A program made the translations under genes and the position numbers. Source: Rhodopirellula baltica SH 1 (lineage in GTDB: Bacteria; Planctomycetota; Planctomycetia; Pirellulales; Pirellulaceae). From it: 64,000 nt of DNA. Positions 26,093-35,700 of this stretch are shown here, piece after piece. How positions within the stretch are numbered: the stretch's first letter is position 1; each line of letters begins with the position of its first letter. The notes beneath the pieces are model-generated. The model was not told the origin of the DNA and did no database searches. It saw nothing but the letters and a program-made list of their open reading frames with translations. The DNA is taken from contig NC_005027.1 in assembly GCF_000196115.1 (NCBI RefSeq), positions 1,922,001 through 1,986,000 of the forward strand, in the 5' to 3' direction.

Positions 26093-27406
26093 ATGGACAC
26101 TCCGATGCCCACACGCTTCTTCCTAATACTCGGCGCGTTCTTGCTGTCCGTGCTGATGTGGGTGGATCGAGCTTGTATTTCGGCTGCCAAAGAAGACATG
26201 GCGACCGACCTTGGGTTTTCCGACCAGCAAATGGGCTGGGTCATGTCCTCCTTCGCCCTTGGCTACGCCCTGTTCCAGGTGCCCAGTGGAAAGCTGGCTG
26301 ATCGATTTGGACCGCGGCGCGTGATGGCGGTGGTGTGTTTGATTTGGTCCGCCTTCACCGTCCTGACCGGAGTCGTCCGAGGATTGTCCGCCATGATCGG
26401 TTTGCGATTTTTGTTTGGAATGGGCGAAGCGGGTGGTTATCCGACACTCGCACGTGCATTCACGTCATGGTTGCCAATGAATGAACGTGGAATCACCAAC
26501 TCGATCAGCTTCTCCGGTGGGCGATTGGGTGCTGCACTCGCCATGCCCGGCGTGGTTTGGTTGATTGGTGCTTTGGGTGGATGGCAACAAACGTTTTGGT
26601 TCTTCGGTGCGATGGGAATCCTTTTCGCGGTGGTTTGGTTCCTGCTATTTCGTGATCTGCCCGAAGATCACTTTGCCGTTTCCGAAGCCGAAGCTGCGCA
26701 CATTATCCAATCGCGATCGCCAAAGCGAGCTGGAACAACCAGTGACGTCGCAGAAGCACCCATCAAGTTTGTGCAAATGTTGCAGTCAACGAACATGTTG
26801 ATGCTGATGGTTCAGTACGTGGCACACAACTTCACATTTTTCTTCACCGTCAGTTGGTTTTTTCCGTACCTGAAGGAACAGTACTCGTTGACCAGCCAAC
26901 AAACCGGTCTTTATGCCGCGGCCCCATTGCTGTTTGGCGTCGTGGGAAACTGGCTGGCCGGCTTCACGGTGGATCGGCTCTACAGCAAAGGACATTGGAA
27001 GCTCTCCCGGCGTCTGCCAGCCGCAATTGGATTTGCACTCGGGGCGATTGGAATGAGTTTGTGCGTCAACATGACGACTCCCACATCAGCGGTCATCTGC
27101 ATGTGCATCGCAATCTTTGGAAGTGACATGATCCTCAGTCCGTCCTGGTCGACTTGCATGGACATCGGTGGAAAGAGTGCCGGTGCGGTCAGCGGTGCGA
27201 TGAACATGGTGGGCAACCTGGGTGCCTTCGCGACATCTCTATCGTTCCCATACTTGGTGGCCTACTTCGATGCACACGAACCGTTCTTTTATTCGGCGGC
27301 TGCATTGAACATTGTGGCAATCTTCATGTGGTTTCGGATCTCGCCGGACCGCTCCATCGCGGAGGAACTTAATGCGGCTTCCCCAGCAACGGGAGCGACG
27401 GCATGA
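26093..27406 (+). CDS. MFS sugar-acid permease (ACS family-like)
   Basis: A 437-residue inner-membrane transporter with 12 hydrophobic helices. The segment RVMAVVCLIWSAFTVLTG and FGMGEAGGYPTLARAFTSW and LADRFGPRR after helix 2 are characteristic of the anion:cation symporter family, which takes up hexonates and glucarate-like acids. Two ATGs (26093 and 26105) are possible; the first is used here. It begins 49 bases after the dehydrogenase stop and its stop overlaps the following oxidoreductase by 4 bases (ATGA), so it is in one operon with them. Confidence 0.9.
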   Translation: MDTPMPTRFFLILGAFLLSVLMWVDRACISAAKEDMATDLGFSDQQMGWVMSSFALGYALFQVPSGKLADRFGPRRVMAVVCLIWSAFTVLTGVVRGLSAMIGLRFLFGMGEAGGYPTLARAFTSWLPMNERGITNSISFSGGRLGAALAMPGVVWLIGALGGWQQTFWFFGAMGILFAVVWFLLFRDLPEDHFAVSEAEAAHIIQSRSPKRAGTTSDVAEAPIKFVQMLQSTNMLMLMVQYVAHNFTFFFTVSWFFPYLKEQYSLTSQQTGLYAAAPLLFGVVGNWLAGFTVDRLYSKGHWKLSRRLPAAIGFALGAIGMSLCVNMTTPTSAVICMCIAIFGSDMILSPSWSTCMDIGGKSAGAVSGAMNMVGNLGAFATSLSFPYLVAYFDAHEPFFYSAAALNIVAIFMWFRISPDRSIAEELNAASPATGATA

Positions 27407-28452
27407 GTTCACAACCCGATGGACGAACCTACCGAGGCGCCGTGATTGGAGCCGGCTACTTCAGCCAGTTTCACTATGACGCCTGGAAAAGAATGCCGGA
27501 TGTTGAGATCGTTTCTTGTTGCGACGTCGACATGGAAAAAGCGAACGATGTGGCTCAAACACACGGTGTGAAGTCCGTCTACTCGGACTACCGACAGATG
27601 CTCGACCAACATCAAGTCGACTTCGTAGACATCATCACGCGTCCAGATACGCATCTGGAATTAGTCGACGAAATCTCGCAACGCGGAATCGCAATCATCT
27701 GTCAAAAGCCGTTGGCCCCCACGGTGCAGGAAGCTCGCGAAATGGTGTCGTTGGTGGAGGAACGCGGTATCCGCTTTATGGTGCACGAAAACTTTCGCTT
27801 TCAGCCTTGGTATCGCGAAATGAAACGGTTGATGGAAGATGGCGTGATTGGCGATCGTTTGCATTCGCTATCATTCCGTAACCGTGCGGGCGATGGGCAC
27901 GGCCCCGAGGCATATCTTGCTCGCCAGCCATACTTCCAGACGATGGAAAAGTTCCTGATTTTCGAAGCTGGCATTCACACGATCGATACCTTCCGGTATC
28001 TCGGCGGCGAAATCGAACAAACCTGGTGCTGGCATCGCAAACTCAATCCAGTCATCGCGGGCGAAGACACCGCCGTTGGAGTGTTTCGTTTTGAGGGCGG
28101 AGCGATGGGGCTTTACGACGCGAACCGCTTCAATGAATCCACCTCAAAGAATCCTCGCTATACATTTGGCGAAGTTCTGCTGGAAGGTGACGGCGGCAGC
28201 ATTCGATTGTATGACGATGCACGCCTGACGATTCAAAGTTTGGGGGAAACCGAACGCGATCATGCTTATTCTCCCACCCAACATGGTTTTTCCGGAGACT
28301 GTGTTTTCGCGACGCAGCGCCACTTCATTGACAATCTTGCGACCGGCGAAACATTCGAAACAGATGGCCCGAACTACTTGAAAAGTTTGGCGGTGCAGGA
28401 AGCCATGTATGCGTCCTCCGAGTCCGGATGCTGGGAGTCACCGCGGGTATGA
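27403..28452 (+). CDS. Gfo/Idh/MocA-family oxidoreductase
   Basis: A 349-residue NAD(P)-dependent enzyme. The Rossmann fold begins at GAVIGAGYFSQFHYDAW. The family Lys motif appears as CQKPLAPT near residue 106, replacing the usual EKP, and the C-terminal substrate domain contains FEAGIHTIDTFRYLGGEIE with the conserved His. Members oxidise sugars, sugar acids or inositols at a hydroxyl group in the cytosol. The gene overlaps the permease upstream and the cyclase downstream by 4 bases each, so translation is coupled across three genes. It is the likely first oxidation step of the pathway (inference). Confidence 0.88.
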   Translation: MSSQPDGRTYRGAVIGAGYFSQFHYDAWKRMPDVEIVSCCDVDMEKANDVAQTHGVKSVYSDYRQMLDQHQVDFVDIITRPDTHLELVDEISQRGIAIICQKPLAPTVQEAREMVSLVEERGIRFMVHENFRFQPWYREMKRLMEDGVIGDRLHSLSFRNRAGDGHGPEAYLARQPYFQTMEKFLIFEAGIHTIDTFRYLGGEIEQTWCWHRKLNPVIAGEDTAVGVFRFEGGAMGLYDANRFNESTSKNPRYTFGEVLLEGDGGSIRLYDDARLTIQSLGETERDHAYSPTQHGFSGDCVFATQRHFIDNLATGETFETDGPNYLKSLAVQEAMYASSESGCWESPRV

Positions 28453-29096
28453 AAGTGATTGATTTAACGCTTCGTATCGAACCTGGTATGCGAGGCTTCG
28501 AATGGGAGAGCAAGTTCACCAAGGCCAAGGATGGTTGGAACGCGAGCACGCTGCACCTCTATTCGCATTGCGGCACACACATGGACGCTCCGCTGCATTT
28601 CGAAGCGAGCGAACAAACCATTGACCAGATTCCTCTGCAAGATTGTTTCGGAACAGCGTGGATTGTCGATCTAGCCCATTTGCCGCCGAAGACACCGATT
28701 GAGATCGCCCACCTTGGCGATCTAGCGGAAACCTTTCCAGCCGGCGATGCACTGTTGTTCCGGACAATGTGGAGCCAGCATGTTGGGGATCCAGCCTACT
28801 ATCGAGACAACTTTCAGCCGATCAGTCCCGAGCTTGCACGCTGGATGGTTGAGCGAAAGGTTCGGTTGATTGGTGTGGAACCACCATCGGTCGCAGATGT
28901 CAACAATTTGCCCGCCGTCACCGAGATCCACCAGATTCTGCTCGGAGGCAACGTGATCATCGTTGAAGGGCTGACAAATTTGGAATCGCTTACAGAGCCA
29001 AAGTGTTTGTTTGGTGCCACTCCGCTCAAGGTTGCCGGTGGCGACGGCGCGCCATGTCGCGCGTTTGCTCTGTTGGATTGTCCGATCGGGTCCTGA
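28449..29096 (+). CDS. Cyclase family (kynurenine-formamidase-like) hydrolase
   Basis: A 215-residue member of the PF04199 cyclase family. The metal-binding motif HCGTHMDAPLHFE at about residues 39-51 is complete, with a downstream HxxxE-type segment (EIHQILLGGNVIIVEG). Members include metal-dependent hydrolases such as bacterial kynurenine formamidase and cyclohydrolases; some open lactones. ATG 28449 overlaps the previous stop by 4 bases, whereas an upstream ATG at 28428 lies inside the oxidoreductase. In this cluster a lactonase-like role on a sugar lactone is plausible but unproven. Confidence 0.87.
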   Translation: MKVIDLTLRIEPGMRGFEWESKFTKAKDGWNASTLHLYSHCGTHMDAPLHFEASEQTIDQIPLQDCFGTAWIVDLAHLPPKTPIEIAHLGDLAETFPAGDALLFRTMWSQHVGDPAYYRDNFQPISPELARWMVERKVRLIGVEPPSVADVNNLPAVTEIHQILLGGNVIIVEGLTNLESLTEPKCLFGATPLKVAGGDGAPCRAFALLDCPIGS

Positions 29097-29213
29097 GTCC
29101 GCCGCGATTAAGAATGTCGTCAGAAGTGTTTCGGCATTTGAGCTGTTATGACAGACGTCACTGTTCCCACGTACAAACGGTGCTAACGCCCAATAGCGTT
29201 TACTTTACAAATT

Positions 29214-29234
29214 CACCCTCCCACTGGGAGGGTG
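29214..29234 (+). terminator. GC-rich perfect hairpin after the cyclase gene
   Basis: A 9-bp perfect inverted repeat (CACCCTCCC at 29214-29222 with GGGAGGGTG at 29226-29234) with a 3-base loop lies 118 bases after the cyclase stop. Flanking TTAC and GTAA extend the symmetry. There is no T-run, so it may be an attenuator, a processing site or a dispersed repeat and not a standard terminator. It separates the DUF1537 kinase from the upstream genes. Confidence 0.4.
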
Positions 29235-29367
29235 ATGTAAGTGCTATTCGGCCCACGCCGAAACGGCTCACATGGCTTTGCCCGATCATTCCTGCCGACG
29301 TGCTTGGTAACGAACACAAGCATCGCATTCGGCCGTTCCTCCACGTTCTTTTTCAACGTTTTTTGCC

Positions 29368-30768
29368 ATGACCCAAACCCTCTCGGAAGCCCTCGAAGGC
29401 ATCGCGGAAGAACGCTCGGAATCATTGCTTGCGCAGATCCGTGACAACAATGACAAATCGAATCGCAAGATCGTCGTATTGGACGATGATCCAACAGGGA
29501 CGCAGACGGTCTACGACACGCCAGTTTTGACCACGTGGGGTGTCGACGAACTAGCCGCGGCATTCACCTCACCCGGGACCTTGTTTTACATCCTCACCAA
29601 TTCTCGTTCATTGACCGAGCCTGATGCGATCAAGTTGGCAAACGAAATCGGAGCTAACCTGAACGAGGCCGCTCTGCGGACCAAGCAAAAGTTCGTGGTT
29701 GTTAGCCGCAGCGACTCGACCCTTCGCGGTCATTACCCGGCCGAAGTGACCGCGATTGCGGCCGCGGTCGGCACTTCCGACGCAGTTCATGTGATTGCCC
29801 CCTTCTTTTTGCAAGGAGGTCGCTACACGATCGGTGACATTCACTACGTCGCCGAGGATGAGCAATTGGTCCCCGCTGCGGAAACCCCGTTTGCTCAGGA
29901 TGCGGCGTTCGGCTTCCAGAATAGCGATCTGAAACAATGGGTGATTGAAAAACACGACGGCAACATCGATGCCGACCAAATCGCTTCGGTTAGTTTGAAT
30001 GAACTTCGCTCGTCCGATCTGTCGTCACTGACTGATCGGTTAGCCAATCTATCGCCGGGTTCCGTCTGCATTGTCAATGCGGCGTGCATGCGAGACATGG
30101 AAGCCTTTGTGCTCGCCGCTCAGAATGCTGAACAAAAGGGACAGACGTTTGTCTATCGTACGGCGGCAAGTTTCGTACAGGCCTTTGCGGGGTTGGAACC
30201 ACGCGAATTGCTGACGCCTGATGAAATGGTCGATGGCAACACGAAGACCGGTCTGGTTGTCGTTGGATCCTACGTTCCCAAAACAACACAGCAACTCGCG
30301 TCGCTGCTCGAAAATGAATCCAACTTGAAGTCGGTTGTATTGGACGTTGACAAGCTACTTGCCGATGACAGCGAGTCGTATCTGTTGGAAGTGACCCAGT
30401 TGGTGAATGAATCGCTCCAATCATCCAACGTCGTCTTGTCATCCTCACGTAAATTGGTGACCGGCACCGATGCCGCGTCCAGTTTGTCGATCGGCAATCG
30501 CGTTTCGGACGCATTGGTTTCAGTGGTCAGAAGGCTCACCAAGCGTCCGCGGTTCTTGATCGCCAAGGGTGGTATCACCTCAAGCGACGTTGCAACCAAG
30601 GGTTTGCAGGCCAAGCACGCAATGGTGCTCGGTCAAATCCTTCCAGGTGTTCCGGTCTGGAAGATGCCGGCTGACAGTCATTTCCCGGGAATCGCGTACG
30701 TCGTTTTTCCCGGAAACGTTGGTGGCACAAACGCGTTGCTCGAAGCATTTCAAAAACTCAAAGCTTAA
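29368..30768 (+). CDS. Four-carbon acid-sugar kinase (DUF1537, OtnK/DtnK family)
   Basis: A 466-residue protein of the family named four-carbon acid-sugar kinase. The N-terminal domain opens with VVLDDDPTGTQTV and carries SRSDSTLRGHYPAE. The C-terminal nucleotide-binding domain has VGSYVPKTTQQ, KGGITSSDVA and the closing VVFPGNVGG. Characterised members phosphorylate D- or L-threonate, erythronate or similar acids before decarboxylation. It lies 271 bases after the cyclase, on the same strand, and is followed by the VOC gene at 23 bases. It anchors the functional guess for the whole cluster. The specific acid cannot be told from the sequence. Confidence 0.92.
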   Translation: MTQTLSEALEGIAEERSESLLAQIRDNNDKSNRKIVVLDDDPTGTQTVYDTPVLTTWGVDELAAAFTSPGTLFYILTNSRSLTEPDAIKLANEIGANLNEAALRTKQKFVVVSRSDSTLRGHYPAEVTAIAAAVGTSDAVHVIAPFFLQGGRYTIGDIHYVAEDEQLVPAAETPFAQDAAFGFQNSDLKQWVIEKHDGNIDADQIASVSLNELRSSDLSSLTDRLANLSPGSVCIVNAACMRDMEAFVLAAQNAEQKGQTFVYRTAASFVQAFAGLEPRELLTPDEMVDGNTKTGLVVVGSYVPKTTQQLASLLENESNLKSVVLDVDKLLADDSESYLLEVTQLVNESLQSSNVVLSSSRKLVTGTDAASSLSIGNRVSDALVSVVRRLTKRPRFLIAKGGITSSDVATKGLQAKHAMVLGQILPGVPVWKMPADSHFPGIAYVVFPGNVGGTNALLEAFQKLKA

Positions 30769-30791
30769 AACTTTTCTTCACCGAGGTTCCC

Positions 30792-31208
30792 GTGTCTCAG
30801 CCACCACTGTTTAAAAAACTTGATCACATCGCGATTGTGGTACGCAACACTGATGAAGCCCTTTCGTTCTACCGCGATCAGCTGGGACTTCCGGTCGTGA
30901 TCGACGAAAAGATCGAATCAGGAAACGTTCGGCTAACACATTTGGACATGGGCAATCTGCATCTGCAATTGGTTCAGCCATTGACCGATGATCATCCGCT
31001 GATGGACCATCTGAATCAAAACGGTGAAGGACTTCACCATCTGTGTTTTGAGACCAAAGACGTTCGAGAAACCTTTGCCGAGCTACCAGATCGTGGCATG
31101 TCGCCCAAGAACGAGACGCCTCACGATGGTGTGCTCGGCAAGAAGGCCGGCTTCATTGATCCCACGAAAACGCGTGGCGTGATCTGGGAAATGACGGGGC
31201 CGCAGTAG
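30792..31208 (+). CDS. VOC-superfamily protein (methylmalonyl-CoA epimerase-like)
   Basis: A 138-residue VOC (glyoxalase/dioxygenase fold) protein. Metal ligands expected of methylmalonyl-CoA epimerase are present: His in KLDHIAIVV, Gln/His in NLHLQLVQP, His in GEGLHHLCFET and Glu in VIWEMTG. The GTG start at 30792 is the only one fitting the family N-terminus. The likely reaction is epimerisation of the acidic alpha-carbon of a CoA ester, but in this cluster it may act on a different acid. It is 23 bases after the kinase and 8 bases before the next gene. Confidence 0.85.
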   Translation: MSQPPLFKKLDHIAIVVRNTDEALSFYRDQLGLPVVIDEKIESGNVRLTHLDMGNLHLQLVQPLTDDHPLMDHLNQNGEGLHHLCFETKDVRETFAELPDRGMSPKNETPHDGVLGKKAGFIDPTKTRGVIWEMTGPQ

Positions 31209-31216
31209 CCGGTTGG

Positions 31217-31744
31217 ATGTCAATTCCCGTCCGGATACACGTCGTCGTTCGGTTCTCGTGCTTGCTGGTGGTGAGCTGGATCGTCATGACATTGACTCAT
31301 GAACTTGGGCATGTTGTTGGCGGATGGAGTGGCGGTGCGAACTTGGTTGATTTGGAATTGTCGCCTTGGCGGCTTCCATATTCGATCCATTCGCCTGACC
31401 CGCATCCGTTGCTGACTTTGTGGTCGGGCCCCATCCTGGGTGTCGTCGTTCCGGTCTTCGCGGCGTCGGTAATCCGAAGACGCCCAGTGTGGTTCGTGGC
31501 GGACTTTTGTATTCTCGCAAACGGCAGCTATCTTGCGTTGGCTTGGGTAGCAGGCGATCCGCACTTGGACACGCCGCGACTTTTTCAATCGGGAGCCACG
31601 ACGCTATCCGTTCTTGTTCACTGCATCCTCACAATCTGCCTGGGATACGTGCGTTTTCGCAACGGTTGCATTTTCTACCTGAGCAGCAACGGCTCGAGTC
31701 GTGAGACGAATGTCTCCCAACCGCCCGACAGCGATTTGAATTGA
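31217..31744 (+). CDS. Membrane protein with an HELGH zinc-protease motif
   Basis: A 175-residue integral membrane protein with about four hydrophobic helices. The first helix (VVRFSCLLVVSWIVMTLTHE) runs into HELGH at about residue 28-32, the HExxH zinc motif. This fits the M50 intramembrane protease or a Wza-like M50-related family, but the second-zinc-ligand motif is uncertain. The function is unknown; it may be an intramembrane peptidase. It starts 8 bases after the VOC gene on the same strand and may simply be cotranscribed. Confidence 0.65.
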   Translation: MSIPVRIHVVVRFSCLLVVSWIVMTLTHELGHVVGGWSGGANLVDLELSPWRLPYSIHSPDPHPLLTLWSGPILGVVVPVFAASVIRRRPVWFVADFCILANGSYLALAWVAGDPHLDTPRLFQSGATTLSVLVHCILTICLGYVRFRNGCIFYLSSNGSSRETNVSQPPDSDLN

Positions 31745-31749
31745 GCGTA

Positions 31750-31777
31750 CAATGCGGTTCCCTCAATGCGGTTCCCT
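31750..31777. repeat. Perfect 14-bp tandem duplication
   Basis: The unit CAATGCGGTTCCCT occurs twice head to tail (31750-31763 and 31764-31777) just upstream of the NlpC/P60-like gene. It is probably a replication-slippage product. It lies between the HELGH gene stop and the following start codon, so it could affect spacing of a promoter or ribosome site. Confidence 0.8.
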
Positions 31778-31825
31778 CCGCCGAGGTGGCTCTTCATCTT
31801 GGCAACCGCCCACACCGATTGATTC

Positions 31826-32701
31826 ATGCCAAATTCTGCGATCCTTGTTGCTCTGGTCGTCCTTTTCGAAGTTGGTTCACCGTCCGCTTCGACGAAAAAG
31901 ACGCCAACACCGCCAGTCATCATTGACACCACTCCTTTGGAAGGCAACACGCCGCGGATCCTGCTGGTCAACGAAGTCAAAAACGTGTGGTCGAATTTGA
32001 AAGTGACCGAATACACGCATCGGAAGGATAAGGTCATTGACCTCGAAAACGGCGTGGTAAAATTTGACTGCAGCGGTTTCGTCGGTGAAGTGTTGCTGAA
32101 GACTGCATTGCCCGATCACTATCAGGCGATCGAAAAACACCTGAAGAAAAATCGAACCTCCATTCCATCGGCCGACGATGGCCGAATGTGGATGACCCGG
32201 CCACTTGCGGGATTGTTCTACGACTATTTTGACGAGCAGCAACCCGATGATTGGTTGGTCTTCCGCTGTGCTGCAGATCTGAAGCCAGGTGATTTGATCG
32301 TCGCTCGGTACGAAGATTCCTGGCGTGTCGAGCGAAACAACACGAGCACAGGACACATCATGGTGGCTTGGGAGATCGAACCTCCGCAGGATGACTCGAC
32401 AATCCAAGTCCGCGTTTTCGATTCGTCGAACGGTGCTCACACGAAACAGCTAGACACTCGTCATCAGGCCGACAGCCCGGTCGATGCCATTTCACGAACC
32501 GGAATTGGATCAGGCGTCATGCAATTCCGGTTGAATGACAACGGAGAAGTTACCGGATACAAGTGGAGTCTGACTAGCAAGCGATGGCACAACTTGGTCG
32601 ATTCGGAAGAAGCCACCGGCAATCGATACTACGATCGATTGGAGGGCATTCTGTTCGCTCGACCGATTGAACCCGAAGAGTACGGAACGGCTACGGAATG
32701 A
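31826..32701 (+). CDS. NlpC/P60-like secreted protein
   Basis: A 291-residue protein with a short N-terminal hydrophobic segment (ILVALVVLFEVGSPSAS), likely a signal peptide or anchor. It has DCSGFVGEVLL with the candidate nucleophile Cys at about residue 81 and NTSTGHIMVAWE with a downstream His, which is the Cys-His arrangement of NlpC/P60 peptidases. The usual third residue is not obvious. Family members cleave peptidoglycan peptides, but planctomycete walls are unusual, so the substrate is open. It converges closely (15 bases) on the histidine kinase gene. Confidence 0.62.
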   Translation: MPNSAILVALVVLFEVGSPSASTKKTPTPPVIIDTTPLEGNTPRILLVNEVKNVWSNLKVTEYTHRKDKVIDLENGVVKFDCSGFVGEVLLKTALPDHYQAIEKHLKKNRTSIPSADDGRMWMTRPLAGLFYDYFDEQQPDDWLVFRCAADLKPGDLIVARYEDSWRVERNNTSTGHIMVAWEIEPPQDDSTIQVRVFDSSNGAHTKQLDTRHQADSPVDAISRTGIGSGVMQFRLNDNGEVTGYKWSLTSKRWHNLVDSEEATGNRYYDRLEGILFARPIEPEEYGTATE

Positions 32702-32716
32702 AATGAAACCGTCAAA

Positions 32717-35700
32717 CTATCCAACGGTTGCTTCAATCAAATTCCCGGCTTCACCAGAACCGATTCCGTTTTCTACGAGAATCAGCCCGATTCCTGAATC
32801 GACGTTGGTCGGAAGCGTGATTGTGAACTGAGTTCCTTCGCCGGGCGTGGAATCTACCTTGATCGTTCCACCGTGTTGCTTGACCACGACATCATACGCA
32901 ATCGCCAGTCCTTGCCCGGTTCCCTTGCCAACATCCTTCGTCGTAAAGAACGGATCGAAGACTCGGCACTGGACGCTTTCAGGCATACCGGAGCCCGTGT
33001 CACTCACGACGATTTGTATGTCATCTCCGGCGTTACGAGTTGCAACCGATATGTTCCCAAGTTCGTGAGAGTCGTTTCCGACTCGTTCCTCGATCGCGTC
33101 GGCGGAATTGACCACCAAGTTCAGAATCACCTGACTCATTTGAGCGGGGTAAAGAGGAAGTGGTGTGACGGTTTCATCCAAATCCAACTCCAACTTCGCA
33201 ACGTATTTCCAGTGATTGCGAGCCACGGTGGTTGCATCGCGAATCAGTTGATTCAAATCCGTTGTGCTTTTGTCTGAAGTGCCGGGATGCGACATTGTCT
33301 TCATTGCTCGCACGATATCAATCACTCGATTCGACGCGTCGTGAGCTTCCTGAATCGACTCGGTGATGTTGCGTTGCAAGGAATCAAATCGACAAGAAGC
33401 TTCTGCCTTCGGCACGACTTCCTGCGCAAGCTCGCTTGGATTCTCATCGTTGCGTAGTTCTCGGTAGGAGTTGATTAGGTCGAATGCTTTGTCAAAAGCC
33501 GTGTTGAGATACTCCACATTCCCAAACACGCACTGCATCGGCGTGTTGATCTCGTGTGCGACTCCGGCGGCAAGCTGACCGATACTTTCTAGTTTTTGCG
33601 TTTGTGCCAACTGTCGCTGCATTTCCTTTTTGCTGGAAATGTCACGGATCACTGCTTGTTCGTAGATGCGGCCCGACAACTCGAATGAGACAACCGAAAT
33701 GTCGCAATCGATTGGTTGTTTGTCCTTCGTTTGGTGAGTCCACTCGAAGTGCTTCTTTCCATCCCGACGAATCATCTCCATGACTTTTTCACTCTCAACG
33801 TCAGATCGTTTCCCGTCGGGCTGATACTCGGGTGACAGTGAGCTCACATTGACACTTCGCATTTCATCCAAGCTGTCGAACCCAAACATTTCGAGCGCTC
33901 TTGGATTGCAATCCAGTAGTTCTCCGTCGGACAGAAACAAGATGGCGTCTTGCGATGAATTGAACATCGCTTGCGAACGCTTGGTGTTTTCAATGAGCGC
34001 CGCTTCAACACGTTTGCGTTCATTGATCTCCATCGTCGTTCCAGCAAGGAACGTTGCCCGTCCGTCCTTGTCACGCTGCAGCGCCTGACCGCGTGCAAAC
34101 AACCAGTTGTATTGGTCATCTGGACGTCTACATCGCCATTCAATTTGAAAAACGTCAGTCTCACCTTGAACGCAGCGGCCGATCTCTCTTTCCACGTGCT
34201 CAAGATCGTCTTCGTGAATGCGATCGAACCAAGCTTGGATCGGATCACCATCCTTAGATGTTCCGTGTCCTGTAATTGAATAGCAGCGGCTGTCGTAGAA
34301 GACTCGTTCTTGCTGAACATCCCAGTCCCAGATCGACATTCTGCCACCGTCCAGTGCGTACTCAGCTCGCTGAGTGGCTTGCTTCAGTTCTTCAGCAGCT
34401 TGATGGGCCTGAGTGACATCATTCTTGATCGCCAAGTAGCCAATGTGTTCACCGTCCACATCGTGAAGTGGCTGAATATCGAGGTTCACCCAGTAGTGTT
34501 CTCCGCTCTTGCGACGATTCAGCATCTCTCCATAGAAACCAGTTTTGTCACGGAGTGCTTTTCGAATCTCTACAATCGTCCGACGATCAGTTTCTTCACA
34601 TTGCAAAAAACTTCCGGGTGTCCTACCGATCACTTCGTGAAGTTCATAGCCGCTGACTCGTGTGAATCCCTCGTTGACCCACGTGATCCTTCGTTCAGCA
34701 TCAGTGATGATGACGGCGTTCGTTGTTCGCTGAGCGACCATCGCCAACTTACGCAGATCCACGGTCATTTTCGCGGCGGCTCGATTGGCCCTGTATGCGC
34801 TTGAGCTCAAAAGAAATACCAGTGTGGACACCAACGCCGTGCAACAGGCACCACCCAGTCCGATCATCCAGACCAATGAAGATGCCGTGGTCGCGAAAGT
34901 TCGAGTGGGGAACATCTCGATGTCCCAGCGTTGCCCCGCAATTTGTTCCGCTGCATGGTGTTTGAAGCTGTTCACATAGGACTCTCCCAACTCACCGCTG
35001 GAAGCAACCTCAAATTTGCCTTTGTCGCCTTCCTGAATGAACAAACGGTAGCCGAGTTCGGACCCGGTCGCGGTTTCCAACCCTTCGAACACGGCAGACG
35101 TATCGATGACCATTCCAACCCAACCGACGATTGATTCCAATCGCTCGGCCTCGGTCGTGGGAAGACCTCGGTAATGGGGAACCATGTACAGGAAGTTCAC
35201 CTCGTCAGGATCCGCGCCGACGAGTTGCAGTCGCGGGGTGATACAGGCCTGTCCGGTACGCGCAGATAGTTCGGCCGTTTTTCGCCGAGAGAGATCTTCG
35301 CCCATGTCCAAACCGATCACCTGCGAAAAGCGTGTTCCGGGCTGAACAAATTTGACAATGAATCGCGCAGGAATGAGCCGGTCGTCGCCAACCTGATCGT
35401 AGGGAATACCAGCGCTTTTGGGAGTCAACAATCGGAGTGGAGGCAAACCGGAGGCAACCAGTTCATCGCTAAGAGATTCCAGTGCCTCAGGTGTATCAGG
35501 CACGATCTCCAGATACCCAAACGCTTCTGCGCCAAGGAATTCATCTTCGAAATTGATTTGTGCAAGCAAGTTGGTGAATTCGTCGTACCGAACCGATTCA
35601 CTCGCCGAAAAGAGGCACTGAACCGCGACCAATCCTAGTTCACTCTGCTGCATCCGACGTTGAAACTCGCCGTGCAAGCGGTCTGCAAGATGCTCAAATC

